Shown here: positions 1 to 10,920 of the stretch, piece after piece
Position numbering within the stretch: the stretch's first letter is position 1
Layout of the letters: each line of letters opens with the position of its first letter
Assembly (NCBI RefSeq): GCF_002913715.1
Contig: NZ_PPCE01000001.1
Coordinates: 124,001-188,000, forward strand
DNA from: Campylobacter concisus
GTDB taxonomy: Bacteria > Campylobacterota > Campylobacteria > Campylobacterales > Campylobacteraceae
DNA length: 64,000 nt
Reading direction: 5' to 3'
Notes under the pieces: model-generated
What the model saw: only the letters and a program-made list of their open reading frames with translations
What the model was told of the DNA's origin: nothing
Database searches by the model: none
Translations under genes and position numbers: made by a program

Positions 1-126
1 AGTAACGTCGATCTAAGCCGTGCGCTAACAGATCTTATTGTTATCCAAAGAGGTTTCCAAGCAAACTCAAAAACGATCACAACAAGTGACGAGATGCTAA
101 ATACACTTCTTCAATTAAAACAATAA
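1..126 (+). CDS. flgE: Flagellar hook protein FlgE, C-terminal 41 residues (partial)
   Basis: The frame is open from base 1 to a TAA at 124-126. The encoded tail has the features of FlgE/FlgG-type axial proteins: S-N-V-D-L followed by a helix with [11 protein letters not shown] and then T-T-S-D-E-M. This C-terminal helix packs against the N-terminal helix in the hook tube. It closely parallels the C-terminus of the second hook-type protein encoded at 11391-12992. In Campylobacter jejuni the large hook gene also lies just upstream of ruvC, so this is probably the main structural hook protein. The rest of the gene is outside the window. A strong hairpin follows 17 bases after the stop. Confidence 0.85.
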   Translation, partial: SNVDLSRALTDLIVIQRGFQANSKTITTSDEMLNTLLQLKQ

Positions 127-143
127 TAACTAAGACTTTTACA

Positions 144-166
144 AAAGGGAGCGTTCGTCTCCCTTT
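144..166 (+). terminator. Hairpin terminator after flgE
   Basis: Perfect 8-bp stem AAAGGGAG/CTCCCTTT with a 7-base loop. There is no long T run after it, so it is a weak intrinsic terminator or an mRNA 3'-end stabiliser. Confidence 0.6.
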
Positions 167-244
167 GAAATTTATGCTTTAAATTTACAAATAAAATCAG
201 CCTTCTTTTTGTAAAATGTTAAAAAATTTTACAAAAGAGAAAAA

Positions 245-874
245 ATGCAAGTAACACTTCTAAATCACACTCCACTAAATATCTGTTCTCACGCTATCCG
301 CACATGCTGGCAAAGCTTTGAAAAAGGCGACAATGGCGGCGAAAAAGATGTTGAGCTAATAGATAGAGTAGGCAATAAATTTAAACACGCTTCGACCTTA
401 GAGCACCTATACTATAACTTCTACATCCAAGGTATTTCTCGTGCACTACTTCAAGAGCTAGCTCGCCACCGCTTAGCGAGCCTAAGCGTCAAATCAACCC
501 GCTACACACTAAAAGAGCTAAAAAAAGAGGAAAAATTTGAAGTAGGGCAGTTTGAGCGTGCGGCTAAATTTATCGTGCTAACAAATGACGAAATGGTCGA
601 TAACGCAAGCATAAAAGCACTTGAAAATTTACGTGAAATTTTAGCCTCAACTACAAAAAGCCTTGATATAGTTAAATACTGCCTGCCAGAGTGCTATAAA
701 ACTGAGCTTACATGGAGCATAAACGCTAGAAGCTTGCAAAATTTCATCTCTCTAAGAAGTTCAAAATCAGCCCTTTGGGAGATAAGAAATTTAGCAAATG
801 CCATCTACGATGTCTTACCTGAAGAACATAAATTTATCTTTGAAAAATGCTTGCCAGATGATGAGCAAAACTAA
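245..874 (+). CDS. thyX: Flavin-dependent thymidylate synthase ThyX
   Basis: ThyX makes dTMP from dUMP using FAD, NADPH and methylene-tetrahydrofolate, replacing ThyA. The 209-residue product has the ThyX signature RHR-X7-S at R74-H75-R76 to S84, followed by the S-T-R-Y stretch that binds dUMP/FAD. The C-terminal part has the conserved S-I-N-A-R-S-L-Q-N-F and R-S-S-K-S-A-L-W-E segments. The ATG follows an AAAAGAGAAAAA purine-rich leader. The gene stands alone between the flgE terminator and a converging methylase gene. Length and motifs are normal for the Campylobacter form. Confidence 0.95.
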   Translation: MQVTLLNHTPLNICSHAIRTCWQSFEKGDNGGEKDVELIDRVGNKFKHASTLEHLYYNFYIQGISRALLQELARHRLASLSVKSTRYTLKELKKEEKFEVGQFERAAKFIVLTNDEMVDNASIKALENLREILASTTKSLDIVKYCLPECYKTELTWSINARSLQNFISLRSSKSALWEIRNLANAIYDVLPEEHKFIFEKCLPDDEQN

Positions 875-926
875 CATTTACGTTAGTGTGGTTTGTGGTT
901 TAGAAGTGATGAAACGAGTGCTAAAT

Positions 927-2033
927 TTACTTTTGTAAAACGTAAAGAAGCTCGTCTACGTGGATGTTTCTAGCTTTTAAATTTCTGCTGCCACGGTAGG
1001 CGTTATACTTTTGGCGCAATAGTTGAACCTTGCCCATCTTATTTAAATTTTGATCAAATTCATCTTGGTTGATAAAGCCCTCTGAGTTAAACGAAATGAG
1101 TACAAATTTTGCCTTTAAATTTGCTATCAGCTCGAAAAATGCCTCGCTTGCTGATGATTTTTTATTAAAAACTGATCTGTTCCAGTCCTTTGCGATGCCT
1201 GAAACTTTTGAAATTTTACTTGGCTCAGTGTTGCTTGCGATGAGATTTAGCATGAAATAGTTTGAACCGTATGGATGCTGATTATAAGGCGGATCAAGAT
1301 AGACTAGATCAAGACCATCAAGCTCTTTTGCGAGCAAATTTGCGTCCTTTTGATAGACCTCAAATGGTACGCTGAAATTTGAGAAAATTGGCTTAGTCAA
1401 ATTTATATTAGAAGTGATCCTTGAAATGGCGTTTTGCCCCCTGCCGCCAAACTGACCGATGCCATCTTTATTTTTATGAAAACCTTTAAAAATTCCACTT
1501 GTATTTGCATGCACGCTTGCATTATAAAGAAGTGGAGCTATGAAAAATTTTCTCATCTCAGCCGGCATTAGCTCATCTATGAGCCTTCTTGCGGTGTCAA
1601 TGAATATGGCATTTTTTTTCGTGTAAAAGACCCGCTCGCCCTCGGTAATATTTTTATCATCTTGTGGGGCATAAAGCCTTGTTATAAAGCCCTCAGAAAG
1701 GTTATTTTTTATCTCTTTTTCAAGTCTTTTTTGCCAGAAATTTATCTCATTTTTTAGTTCATTTGTGGCGTTTTGCAGGTAGCATGAGTTTGTGATAAAG
1801 CTGTAAAGTTCCAAGTCGTTTGCGACTAGAAATTCGCTATTTTGCTTTAAAAACCTAGCCACCACGCCACTTCCACTAAAGAGGTCGCAGCAGCTAAGTT
1901 TTTCTTTTTTAAGCTCGTCTTTTGCGTATTTTACGCCTAGATCTATAAAGCCTAAAAGAGAGCGTTTATTACCAAGATAGGTTAAAATTTGCTCTTTTAG
2001 ATAGGCTTGATTTTCTTGTTTAGCTGGCTTCAA
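927..2033 (-). CDS. D12-class N6-adenine DNA methyltransferase
   Basis: A 368-residue methyltransferase of the Dam/D12 class. The N-terminal Y-L-G-N-K-R-S-L-L block (residues 19-27) and F-S-G-S-G (52-56) form the AdoMet site, and D-P-P-Y at 247-250 is the catalytic motif IV for adenine N6 methylation. No restriction endonuclease is adjacent, so it looks like an orphan methylase with an epigenetic or protective role (inference). The start codon is TTG at 2033-2031, one base after the luxS stop on the same strand, so translation is probably coupled to luxS. The target sequence cannot be read from the protein. Confidence 0.85.
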   Translation of the reverse strand: MKPAKQENQAYLKEQILTYLGNKRSLLGFIDLGVKYAKDELKKEKLSCCDLFSGSGVVARFLKQNSEFLVANDLELYSFITNSCYLQNATNELKNEINFWQKRLEKEIKNNLSEGFITRLYAPQDDKNITEGERVFYTKKNAIFIDTARRLIDELMPAEMRKFFIAPLLYNASVHANTSGIFKGFHKNKDGIGQFGGRGQNAISRITSNINLTKPIFSNFSVPFEVYQKDANLLAKELDGLDLVYLDPPYNQHPYGSNYFMLNLIASNTEPSKISKVSGIAKDWNRSVFNKKSSASEAFFELIANLKAKFVLISFNSEGFINQDEFDQNLNKMGKVQLLRQKYNAYRGSRNLKARNIHVDELLYVLQK

Positions 2034-2034
2034 A

Positions 2035-2550
2035 TTAGTGCTTTTTTAGTCCCATAGTATCAACGTCAAGCTTGATCTCATCGTTGTTTATGATGACTAA
2101 GCCAAGATCAAGAATTTTATTTGCTATGGCGTGTGCTTCATCAAGTGAGTGCATCTTGTAAGTGCCGCATTGAAATTTATTTAGCTCTGGAATTTTATCT
2201 TGGTCTTTGACCTCTAAGATATCTTTCATAGAAGCAAGCCATGCCTCTTTTACGGCTTCTTCGCTAGGTGTGCCAATCACACTCATATAAAAGCCAGTTC
2301 TACAGCCCATCGGCGAAATGTCAATGATCTCTACGCCGTTGCCATTTAGGTGATTTCTCATAAAACCAGCAAAAAGGTGTTCTAAAGTGTGAGTACCTTT
2401 CTCTGGTAAAATTTCTTCATTTGGCTTGCAAAATCTCAAGTCAAAAACGCTGATATCATCGCCCTTTGGCGTTTTCATACTTTTTGCTAGTCTTACTCCT
2501 GGGGCTTGCATTTTCACATGATCTACACAAAAACTATCAAGTAGTGGCAT
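2035..2550 (-). CDS. luxS: S-ribosylhomocysteinase LuxS
   Basis: LuxS cleaves S-ribosylhomocysteine to homocysteine and DPD, the precursor of autoinducer-2, in the activated methyl cycle. The 171-residue product has the metal-binding H54-T-L-E-H58 motif and the third ligand C128 in F-Q-C-G-T-Y, plus the catalytic C83 in P-M-G-C-R-T-G-F-Y. Length is normal. The ATG has an AAAGGAGAATAT leader. It is immediately followed by the adenine methylase on the same strand. A shared transcript would tie methylation capacity to recycling of its by-product pathway (inference). Confidence 0.97.
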   Translation of the reverse strand: MPLLDSFCVDHVKMQAPGVRLAKSMKTPKGDDISVFDLRFCKPNEEILPEKGTHTLEHLFAGFMRNHLNGNGVEIIDISPMGCRTGFYMSVIGTPSEEAVKEAWLASMKDILEVKDQDKIPELNKFQCGTYKMHSLDEAHAIANKILDLGLVIINNDEIKLDVDTMGLKKH

Positions 2551-2685
2551 ATATTCTCCTTTAAATTTTTGGTAATTCTAGCGAAAAAAATGTTTAAAAA
2601 TTTAAAGGCTCATGAAAAATTTTACATAAGCCTTGTAATATTTGAATGTTTGTGGGTATTAAAATAATAAAAATTTTACTTACTA

Positions 2686-3375
2686 TTATAAATTTCTCAT
2701 ATATTCTGTACTATAAATACCTTGAATACGTCTTTTCATGTCACCATACCAACTTTTTGGAAGAGTAGTAAGAGAGTTAAATTTCTCTAGTAAATTTAAA
2801 TTTTTATTTGGAGTGAAAAAGAGCCTATTTATCTCTAAAATGCTCATATGAACTGGATCTTTTTCTATAACTTCTATCACGTCGCCCACTTTGCACGATC
2901 CTGGTGTTATGACACGGTAATACCAGCCAGTAAGGCCAGTTTCAAAGATGTGAGTAGCCATATTTTCATTACCCCATCTTTTTGAGAGCTTAAAGCAAGG
3001 CTTTCTTGGCTGCGATACTTGAAGGACTAGTGAGCCGATTTTATGTATATCACCTACATATACACTACTCTCATCAAGACCGTCAATGCATAAATTCTCA
3101 CCCATAGCTCCATAAGCCATATTTTTTAATCCTAAAAAACTCTCCCAATCGGCGTAATTTGCAAATGAATTTGCAAAAACTGCCTTTTCAGGGCCGCCAT
3201 GGTGCTTTGTATCAGCGACACTATCACCCACAAAGCCAAGTTCATTTGCGAAAATTTCGCCATTTTGAGCTACTTTAAATATAGCTGAGCTCCATGGTGT
3301 ATTTAGCTTATTAGTAGCACTTTGCGAGCCATAATTTTTCACCTCGCCAATTAATAATGCTTTTACTATTGCCAT
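2686..3375 (-). CDS. MOSC domain protein, YiiM-like
   Basis: A 229-residue MOSC (molybdenum cofactor sulfurase C-terminal) domain protein. It carries the H-H-G-G-P-E-K-A-V motif (58-66), G-E-N-L near 92-95 and the conserved cysteine C127 in P-R-K-P-C-F-K-L, all typical of the YiiM/YuaD branch that binds Moco and reduces N-hydroxylated compounds. The C-terminal roughly 70 residues form the small helical YiiM tail. It lies 17 bp downstream of ruvC on the same strand. The substrate is unknown. A Moco enzyme (20609-23050) is present elsewhere in the window but is not linked. Confidence 0.8.
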   Translation of the reverse strand: MAIVKALLIGEVKNYGSQSATNKLNTPWSSAIFKVAQNGEIFANELGFVGDSVADTKHHGGPEKAVFANSFANYADWESFLGLKNMAYGAMGENLCIDGLDESSVYVGDIHKIGSLVLQVSQPRKPCFKLSKRWGNENMATHIFETGLTGWYYRVITPGSCKVGDVIEVIEKDPVHMSILEINRLFFTPNKNLNLLEKFNSLTTLPKSWYGDMKRRIQGIYSTEYMRNL

Positions 3376-3392
3376 CTTTTTCCTATCAAAAT

Positions 3393-3869
3393 TTAGCTTA
3401 TTCTTAAATTATTTGCGTGAGTTAGTGCGATCGCGATTGCATCGGTGATATCAAGTGGTTTTATCTCTTTGTTTATACCTAAAATTTTCTTCACCATAAA
3501 TGCCACTTGCTCTTTGTCAGCTTTGGCCTTGCCAGTGACAGTTTTTTTTACCTGAAGTGGCGTATACTCGGCAAAATCACCATGAAGCTGTAAAATTTTA
3601 AGGCTAAGTGCTCCTCGAAACTGAGCGAGCTTTAAAACCGTTTTTGGGTTGTAGGCAAAAAATATATCTTCAATTGCGACCTCGTCAAATTTATGGTTTT
3701 TAAAGATGAGATCAAGCCCCTCACAAAGCTCGGTAATCTGATACTGAAGTGTGTTTGGTTTTATTTTTATGAGTCCTGCTTCAAGAAGAGTAGTTTTAAA
3801 TTTATTTTTTTCGAGTATTGCATAACCACAATTCTTCGTTCCTGGATCGATTCCTAAAATTTTCATCAC
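3393..3869 (-). CDS. ruvC: Holliday junction resolvase RuvC
   Basis: RuvC cuts Holliday junctions as a dimer together with RuvAB. The 158-residue protein has the acidic active site: D8 in G-I-D-P-G-T, E67 in A-I-E-D-I-F-F, and D140/D143 in the C-terminal D-I-T-D-A-I-A-I-A. Two starts are possible, GTG at 3869 and ATG three bases later. The ATG gives the usual [11 protein letters not shown]-terminus. Its 5' end faces dnaA across the upstream part of the origin, an arrangement known in Campylobacter and Helicobacter relatives. Confidence 0.95.
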   Translation of the reverse strand: MMKILGIDPGTKNCGYAILEKNKFKTTLLEAGLIKIKPNTLQYQITELCEGLDLIFKNHKFDEVAIEDIFFAYNPKTVLKLAQFRGALSLKILQLHGDFAEYTPLQVKKTVTGKAKADKEQVAFMVKKILGINKEIKPLDITDAIAIALTHANNLRIS

Positions 3870-3994
3870 TATCTTTTCAATACTTTTTCACGACTTTTTC
3901 ACGATGTGAAAAAGTTTGTCAGAGTTTAACAAAGGTTTTATTAAAATTAAGATAGTATCACTATAAAAATTCTCGAAATTTAAGGCATAAAAAT
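3870..3994. other. ruvC-dnaA intergenic: candidate oriC part 1
   Basis: Contains a tandem 11-bp direct repeat ACTTTTTCACG (3882-3892 and 3893-3903), each copy holding TTTTTCACG, and directly after it an inverted TTTTTCACA (3905-3913, minus strand). TTCAC is the core of epsilonproteobacterial DnaA boxes. An A+T-rich stretch follows to the dnaA start. Together with the boxes downstream of dnaA this resembles the bipartite origin described for Helicobacter pylori. Confidence 0.65.
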
Positions 3995-5305
3995 TTGATA
4001 GCAGACGAAATTTTAGAAAATCTTTCAACACAAATTTCACCTGAAGAATACCAAAGTTATATCAAGCAATTAAAATTTAACGAAAAGGCTTCAGACGATC
4101 ATATTATCGTATTTACTGCACCAAATGAGTTGATGGCTAAATTTATAAATACAAGATATGCTGATAAAATCGCTCATCTATATGAAGTTAAAACAGGCAT
4201 AAAACCAAATATTGAAATTTCATCTACTAAAAGTAGCAAGGTATCAAAACAAAATCAAATAAATGTTAAGCAAATAAAAACACAAAGTAGCATTTTAAAT
4301 CCAAGCTACACATTTGAAAATTTTGTCTGCGGTGCATCAAATCAATACGCATTTTTAAGCGCAAAAGCAGCCGCTGAAAAACCAGGCGTGCTTTACAACC
4401 CACTTTTTATCTATGGCACGACGGGACTTGGCAAGACTCACTTACTCCAGTCAGTCGGAAATCATTGTTTAAATAAAGGAAAAACCGTTATTTGCGTAAC
4501 TAGCGAACAATTTATGATAGATTTTACCAGTCACATAAATAACCACTCAATGCCAAAATTTCGTGAAAAGTATAGAAACTGTGATGTTTTGCTAATAGAC
4601 GACGTACAATTTCTTGGTAAGACTGATAAAATCCAAGAGGAATTTTTCAACACATATAATGAACTTTTAGCAAAAAATGGTCAAATAGTTATGACTTCAG
4701 ATCGACCTCCAAAGACACTAAAAGGCTTTGAGGATAGGATGATTTCAAGATTTGATAAAGCCTTTATGGCTGATATTACGCCGCCTGAACTTGATACAAA
4801 GATAGCTATCATCATCAAAAAATGTGAGTTTGATAAAATCGATTTAAATAAAGAGGTCATAAACTACATAGCTACAAACATGGGAGATAATATCCGTGAG
4901 ATCGAGGGAGCTATCATAAATTTAAACGTATTTAAAACTCTTATGAAAGAAGAGATAACACTTGATCTTGCAAAAAGTATATTAAAAGATTTGATCAAAG
5001 AAAAACGTGAAAATATAAATTTCGATACTATCGTTGAAATAGTTAGTAAAGAACTAAATATCAAACAAAGTGATATAAAAAGCAAATCAAGAGTTACAAA
5101 TATCGTAGAAGCAAGACGAATCATCATATATCTTGCAAAGATGCTTACAACAAACTCAATGCCACAAATTGCAAACTATTTTGGTATGAAAGATCACAGT
5201 GCCGTTAGTCATAATATTAAAAAGATAAATGAGCTAATACAAACTAATGAAATTTTTAGTCTAAAAGTTACTGAATTAAAAAATAAAATTTTGACAAAAG
5301 GATAA
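3995..5305 (+). CDS. dnaA: Chromosomal replication initiator DnaA
   Basis: DnaA binds oriC boxes and opens the duplex. The 436-residue protein has the N-terminal DnaB-contact domain (about 1-75), a short linker, the AAA+ core with Walker A G-T-T-G-L-G-K-T (141-148) and Walker B L-L-I-D-D-V-Q-F, and the C-terminal HTH with the signature M-K-D-H-S-A-V-S-H-N near residue 405. The start is TTG, preceded by AAGG at 3982-3985. Box-like clusters flank it on both sides. dnaN follows after 154 bp. Confidence 0.97.
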   Translation: MIADEILENLSTQISPEEYQSYIKQLKFNEKASDDHIIVFTAPNELMAKFINTRYADKIAHLYEVKTGIKPNIEISSTKSSKVSKQNQINVKQIKTQSSILNPSYTFENFVCGASNQYAFLSAKAAAEKPGVLYNPLFIYGTTGLGKTHLLQSVGNHCLNKGKTVICVTSEQFMIDFTSHINNHSMPKFREKYRNCDVLLIDDVQFLGKTDKIQEEFFNTYNELLAKNGQIVMTSDRPPKTLKGFEDRMISRFDKAFMADITPPELDTKIAIIIKKCEFDKIDLNKEVINYIATNMGDNIREIEGAIINLNVFKTLMKEEITLDLAKSILKDLIKEKRENINFDTIVEIVSKELNIKQSDIKSKSRVTNIVEARRIIIYLAKMLTTNSMPQIANYFGMKDHSAVSHNIKKINELIQTNEIFSLKVTELKNKILTKG

Positions 5306-5459
5306 AATACAATATGAAATTTGTGAATAAATGTGAAAAAGAAAATATAATTTTTCACATTTCAAATAGCTGTATTTCGATGTTTAAAAGTAATTTTCAC
5401 TTTTTAACATCACCTACTAAAACAAAAAAATTAAATTTAAAAATAGAAGGAAGTTTTTA
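5306..5459. other. dnaA-dnaN intergenic: candidate oriC part 2
   Basis: Four DnaA-box-like sites: TTATTCACA (minus, 5322-5330), TTTTTCACA (minus, 5332-5340), TTTTTCACA (plus, 5351-5359) and ATTTTCACT (plus, 5393-5401). The second and third form an inverted pair. The rest is nearly all A/T and could be the unwinding element. Campylobacter origins have been mapped to the dnaA-dnaN gap, so this is the likelier site of opening. Confidence 0.7.
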
Positions 5460-6533
5460 ATGAAGGTTTTAATAAACAAAAATATGCTTGAAAGCATAGT
5501 AACAAATACAAATCCATATCTTGAAAAAAGAGATCTTAGTGCTATAACTTCTCACATTTATATCTCAGCAAAAGATGGAGTTTTAAATATAAAAGCAACT
5601 GATCATGAAATAGGTCTAGCATATAAACTAAGTAACGTAAAAATCGTAGATGAAGGTTACGCAACTGCAAATGGCAAAAAACTACTTGACATTATAAAAA
5701 GTCTAAAAGACGAAGAAGTGATGTTAGAAACTGTAAATAACTATCTTTATATAAAACAAAAAAACTCAAAATATAAACTTCCAATGTATAAATTTGAAGA
5801 TTTCCCAGAATTTCCAACGATTGAGGGTAAATCAAAATTTAATGTTGATGCTGTTATGTTAGGAAGAAGTTTAAAGAAAATTTTACCAAGTATTGATAGT
5901 AATAACCCAAAATTTGAACTAAATGGTGCTTTCCTTGATATTAAACAAGACTTTATAAATATAGTCGGTACTGATACGAGAAGACTTAGTGTATTTAAAT
6001 TTCAAACACCAACTGAAAAAGAATTTTCACTAATAATCCCTAAAAAAGCTATCAATGAAATACAAAAACTATTTTTTGACAAGATAGAAATTTACTATGA
6101 TGAAAATATCTTAATCGCTCAAAGCCAAAATTTTGAATTTTTCACAAAACTTATAAATGGTAAATTCCCAGATTACGAGCGTGTCATACCAAAAGAGGTC
6201 AGAAAAAGACTTCAACTAAGTAGAGATAAGATGATAGAGGGTATAAAAACTATCTCAATGCTAAGTGATACAATGAAAATATCCTTTGCAAAAGACAATA
6301 TAACATTTGAAAGTGTTATAGAAGATAACTCTGAAGCAAAAACTACGATAGATTATCAAACTGGTTTAGAGCTTGGAGATGAATTTTTCATAGGTATAAA
6401 AAATAGATATTTACTTGACTTTTTAAGTAGCATAGAGGATGAAAATTTTGAGCTTGGATTTAATGAAAGCTCACTAGCATTTGTTGTAAATTCAAAAGAA
6501 TTAACAACAGTAATAATGCCGATAAATTTATAA
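5460..6533 (+). CDS. dnaN: DNA polymerase III beta subunit (sliding clamp)
   Basis: The 357-residue product is the ring-shaped processivity clamp. It begins M-K-V-L-I-N-K, has the three-fold repeated clamp fold, shows the conserved T-D-T-R-R-L segment near 176-181, and ends in the characteristic V-I-M-P-I-N-L tail (family P-M-R/N-L) of the peptide-binding pocket. The ATG follows GAAGGAAG. It sits between dnaA and gyrB with only 14 bp to gyrB, the standard origin-proximal order. Confidence 0.97.
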   Translation: MKVLINKNMLESIVTNTNPYLEKRDLSAITSHIYISAKDGVLNIKATDHEIGLAYKLSNVKIVDEGYATANGKKLLDIIKSLKDEEVMLETVNNYLYIKQKNSKYKLPMYKFEDFPEFPTIEGKSKFNVDAVMLGRSLKKILPSIDSNNPKFELNGAFLDIKQDFINIVGTDTRRLSVFKFQTPTEKEFSLIIPKKAINEIQKLFFDKIEIYYDENILIAQSQNFEFFTKLINGKFPDYERVIPKEVRKRLQLSRDKMIEGIKTISMLSDTMKISFAKDNITFESVIEDNSEAKTTIDYQTGLELGDEFFIGIKNRYLLDFLSSIEDENFELGFNESSLAFVVNSKELTTVIMPINL

Positions 6534-6538
6534 GATAA

Positions 6539-8857
<2,319 letters not shown>

Positions 8858-8874
8858 AAGAAAAAGGATAAAAA

Positions 8875-9489
8875 ATGAGCGAAGAGATGAAGTATGGCGA
8901 GAAAATTTTAAAAGAATTTGATGTAGAGAGTGACCTTGAGGTCTGGGAAAATAAGCAAACAAGGGACTATGTCATAAAGATCACTCTGCCTGAGTTTTGT
9001 TGCCTTTGCCCTCGCTCTGGTTATCCTGACTTTGCGACCATATATCTTGAATACATTCCAAATAAGTTGGTTGTCGAGCTAAAAGCGATAAAGCTTTATA
9101 TAAATAGCTTTATGAACCGCAATATCAGCCATGAAGATAGTATAAATGAAATTTACTCTGTTTTAGAGAAAAAGCTTGAGCCTAAATTTATGAAGATAGT
9201 GGGCGACTTTAACCCACGTGGAAATGTTCATACAGTTATCGAGATCAGCTCTGATCTAGTCGTAAAAAAGCCAGCTGAAGAGAAAGAATTTGCTCCAAAA
9301 AGTAGGGAGAGAAACTTTAGTGATAAGCCACGCGAGAGACGAAGTACAAGTGATCGTGGCAATAGAAGCAGCAGAGATGATAAATTTAAAAAAGATGATA
9401 AACCAAGAAGAAGCTCAAACAAAGAGGGCTTTAGAAAGATAAGCTATGCCGATGATAAGAAGCCAAAAGTAGTCAAAAAGGATAAATAA
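8875..9489 (+). CDS. queF: 7-cyano-7-deazaguanine reductase QueF with basic C-terminal tail
   Basis: QueF reduces preQ0 to preQ1 in queuosine tRNA modification. Residues 1 to about 125 are a complete YkvM-type QueF: the nucleophile lies in C-L-C-P-R-S-G-Y-P-D-F-A-T-I-Y, substrate contacts in V-E-L-K-A-I-K-L-Y, and the end in G-D-F-N-P-R-G-N-V-H-T. Residues from about 130 to 204 are an extra low-complexity tail rich in K, R, D and S, with repeated R-S/R-E-R and D-K-P-R units. Such a tail resembles disordered RNA-binding tails (inference). It overlaps the next gene by one base (TAATG). Confidence 0.9.
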   Translation: MSEEMKYGEKILKEFDVESDLEVWENKQTRDYVIKITLPEFCCLCPRSGYPDFATIYLEYIPNKLVVELKAIKLYINSFMNRNISHEDSINEIYSVLEKKLEPKFMKIVGDFNPRGNVHTVIEISSDLVVKKPAEEKEFAPKSRERNFSDKPRERRSTSDRGNRSSRDDKFKKDDKPRRSSNKEGFRKISYADDKKPKVVKKDK

Positions 9490-10724
9490 TGATAAGTGCT
9501 AAGCTTATAGAACATATCTTTAAAGCAGCATCTATATCACGTTGGAACGACTATCCAAAGATGACAAATTTAGTCGAGCTTGATAAGCAAGCTCATAAAT
9601 TTATCATCGCTTATTTCATAGCAAAACAAGAACAAGACGCCGATATGAACTATATCATTGAGGCTGGAATTTTTGAGTTTTTAAGTAGGGTCGTAGTCAC
9701 AGACATACGTCCAGACGTCTTTCATCACATCCAAAAGACAAAAAAAGAGCAGATAAATAGCTGGGTTTTAAGTAATCTTGATAGCCTTATTTCAGATATT
9801 GAAGATGGGGAGTTTTTAGAGAGATTTAAAAATTATTTTAAAAGTGATAAAAAGCATGAAAAAGAGCGCCTCATCCTAAAAGCAGCCAGCTATCTTGCCA
9901 CGAGGTGGGAATTTTCTATCGTCTATCAAACAAGCCAGTTTTTAAGCGATATAGAAGAGCTTAAAGCCAAGGTTGAGGAGGAGATGGAGGATTATTACGA
10001 GCTAATTGGCGTTAGAAAGATCGCTATGAATCAAAAATTAGCCCGCCTTGTTGATCTAAGTGGTAGGCTAAGGTTTCAAAAACGCTGGGCGCAAACGCCT
10101 CGTATCCCTGAAACTGCGGTCTTAGGACATATGCTAGTAGTTGCGATACTTAGCTATTTTTATTCACTAAAAGCAAAAGCTTGCAAAAAACGCCTAGAAA
10201 ATAACTTCTTTTGTGCACTATTTCACGACCTACCAGAGAGCCTCACAAGGGACATCATAAGCCCTGTAAAATACGGTGTAAAGGGGCTAAATGAGATTAT
10301 CAGCGAGTATGAGATGAGGCTTATTGATGAGAGGATTTTGCCATTTGTACCAGAAAAAATAAAAGATGAGTTTAGTTACATCCTTGGTATCAGAAAAGAT
10401 GGTGAAAAATTTATAAAAGATGAGTTTGAAAATAGAACTTATGAGCGCAAGATCATCTGCCACGAAGGGACTATGGAAAACGTAAATGAGGATAAATTTA
10501 ACCCGATCGATGGCAAAGCACTAAAATACTGCGACAAACTCTCAGCCTACATAGAAGCTGGAATTTCTATAAGCTACGGTGTCAAGTCAAAAGAACTAAC
10601 TGATGGCTTTAATAATATGTATAAATTTTTTAGCGAAAAACCTAAGATCGACGGAGTGGATTTTTTAGAAATTTGTGATGATTTTAATGAGCATTTTGGT
10701 TTAGAAAGACCCCCTCTCAGATAA
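9489..10724 (+). CDS. HD-domain phosphohydrolase-like protein
   Basis: A 411-residue cytosolic protein. A YfbR/HDDC2-like HD core is visible: an early histidine in L-G-H-M-L (about 216), the H246-D247 pair in A-L-F-H-D-L-P-E-S-L-T-R-D, and a later aspartate in K-A-L-K-Y-C-D-K-L-S-A. Relatives hydrolyse nucleotides such as dNMPs, but the substrate here is unknown. It starts one base before the queF stop ends, so the two are translationally coupled. Its last 18 bases overlap the antisense SRP RNA gene, so the C-terminal residues P-P-L-R are encoded opposite that RNA's 3' end. Confidence 0.8.
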   Translation: MISAKLIEHIFKAASISRWNDYPKMTNLVELDKQAHKFIIAYFIAKQEQDADMNYIIEAGIFEFLSRVVVTDIRPDVFHHIQKTKKEQINSWVLSNLDSLISDIEDGEFLERFKNYFKSDKKHEKERLILKAASYLATRWEFSIVYQTSQFLSDIEELKAKVEEEMEDYYELIGVRKIAMNQKLARLVDLSGRLRFQKRWAQTPRIPETAVLGHMLVVAILSYFYSLKAKACKKRLENNFFCALFHDLPESLTRDIISPVKYGVKGLNEIISEYEMRLIDERILPFVPEKIKDEFSYILGIRKDGEKFIKDEFENRTYERKIICHEGTMENVNEDKFNPIDGKALKYCDKLSAYIEAGISISYGVKSKELTDGFNNMYKFFSEKPKIDGVDFLEICDDFNEHFGLERPPLR

Positions 10725-10803
10725 CTGCGGCACACACTTAATACAAGTGCTCTGCTGTGTTCCCACCCTGAAGCGGTGCTCATAAAAAGCATTGCACAGG
10801 TCT
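10707..10803 (-). ncRNA. ffs: Signal recognition particle RNA (small, 4.5S type)
   Basis: On the minus strand the sequence CAGG-GUG-GGAA-CAC-AGCAG is the universal SRP domain IV: a GGAA tetraloop closed by GUG/CAC, then the symmetric and asymmetric internal loops that bind Ffh. The ends AGACC (10803-10799) and GGUCU (10711-10707) pair, giving a 97-nt hairpin-like RNA, the usual small bacterial SRP size. It guides Ffh-dependent membrane targeting. Possible -10 boxes TATGAT (10825-10820) and TATAGT (10836-10831) lie upstream. Exact mature ends are inferred from pairing. Confidence 0.88.
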
Positions 10804-10886
10804 AAGAAGGAGCTTCGCAATCATACAGAAACTATACTTAAATTTTGTTTTATAGTTACATTTTTAAAAATTTAGCTTTAAAAGTA

Positions 10887-10892
10887 TATAAT
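10887..10892 (+). promoter_or_regulatory. -10 element upstream of the 10921 gene
   Basis: TATAAT inside GTATATAATC after T-rich sequence, the usual shape of a Campylobacter sigma-70 promoter, which lacks a strict -35. It sits 28 bases before the ATG at 10921. Confidence 0.45.
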
Positions 10893-10920
10893 CAGCCAAA
10901 ATTTCACAAAAAGTAGAGTA

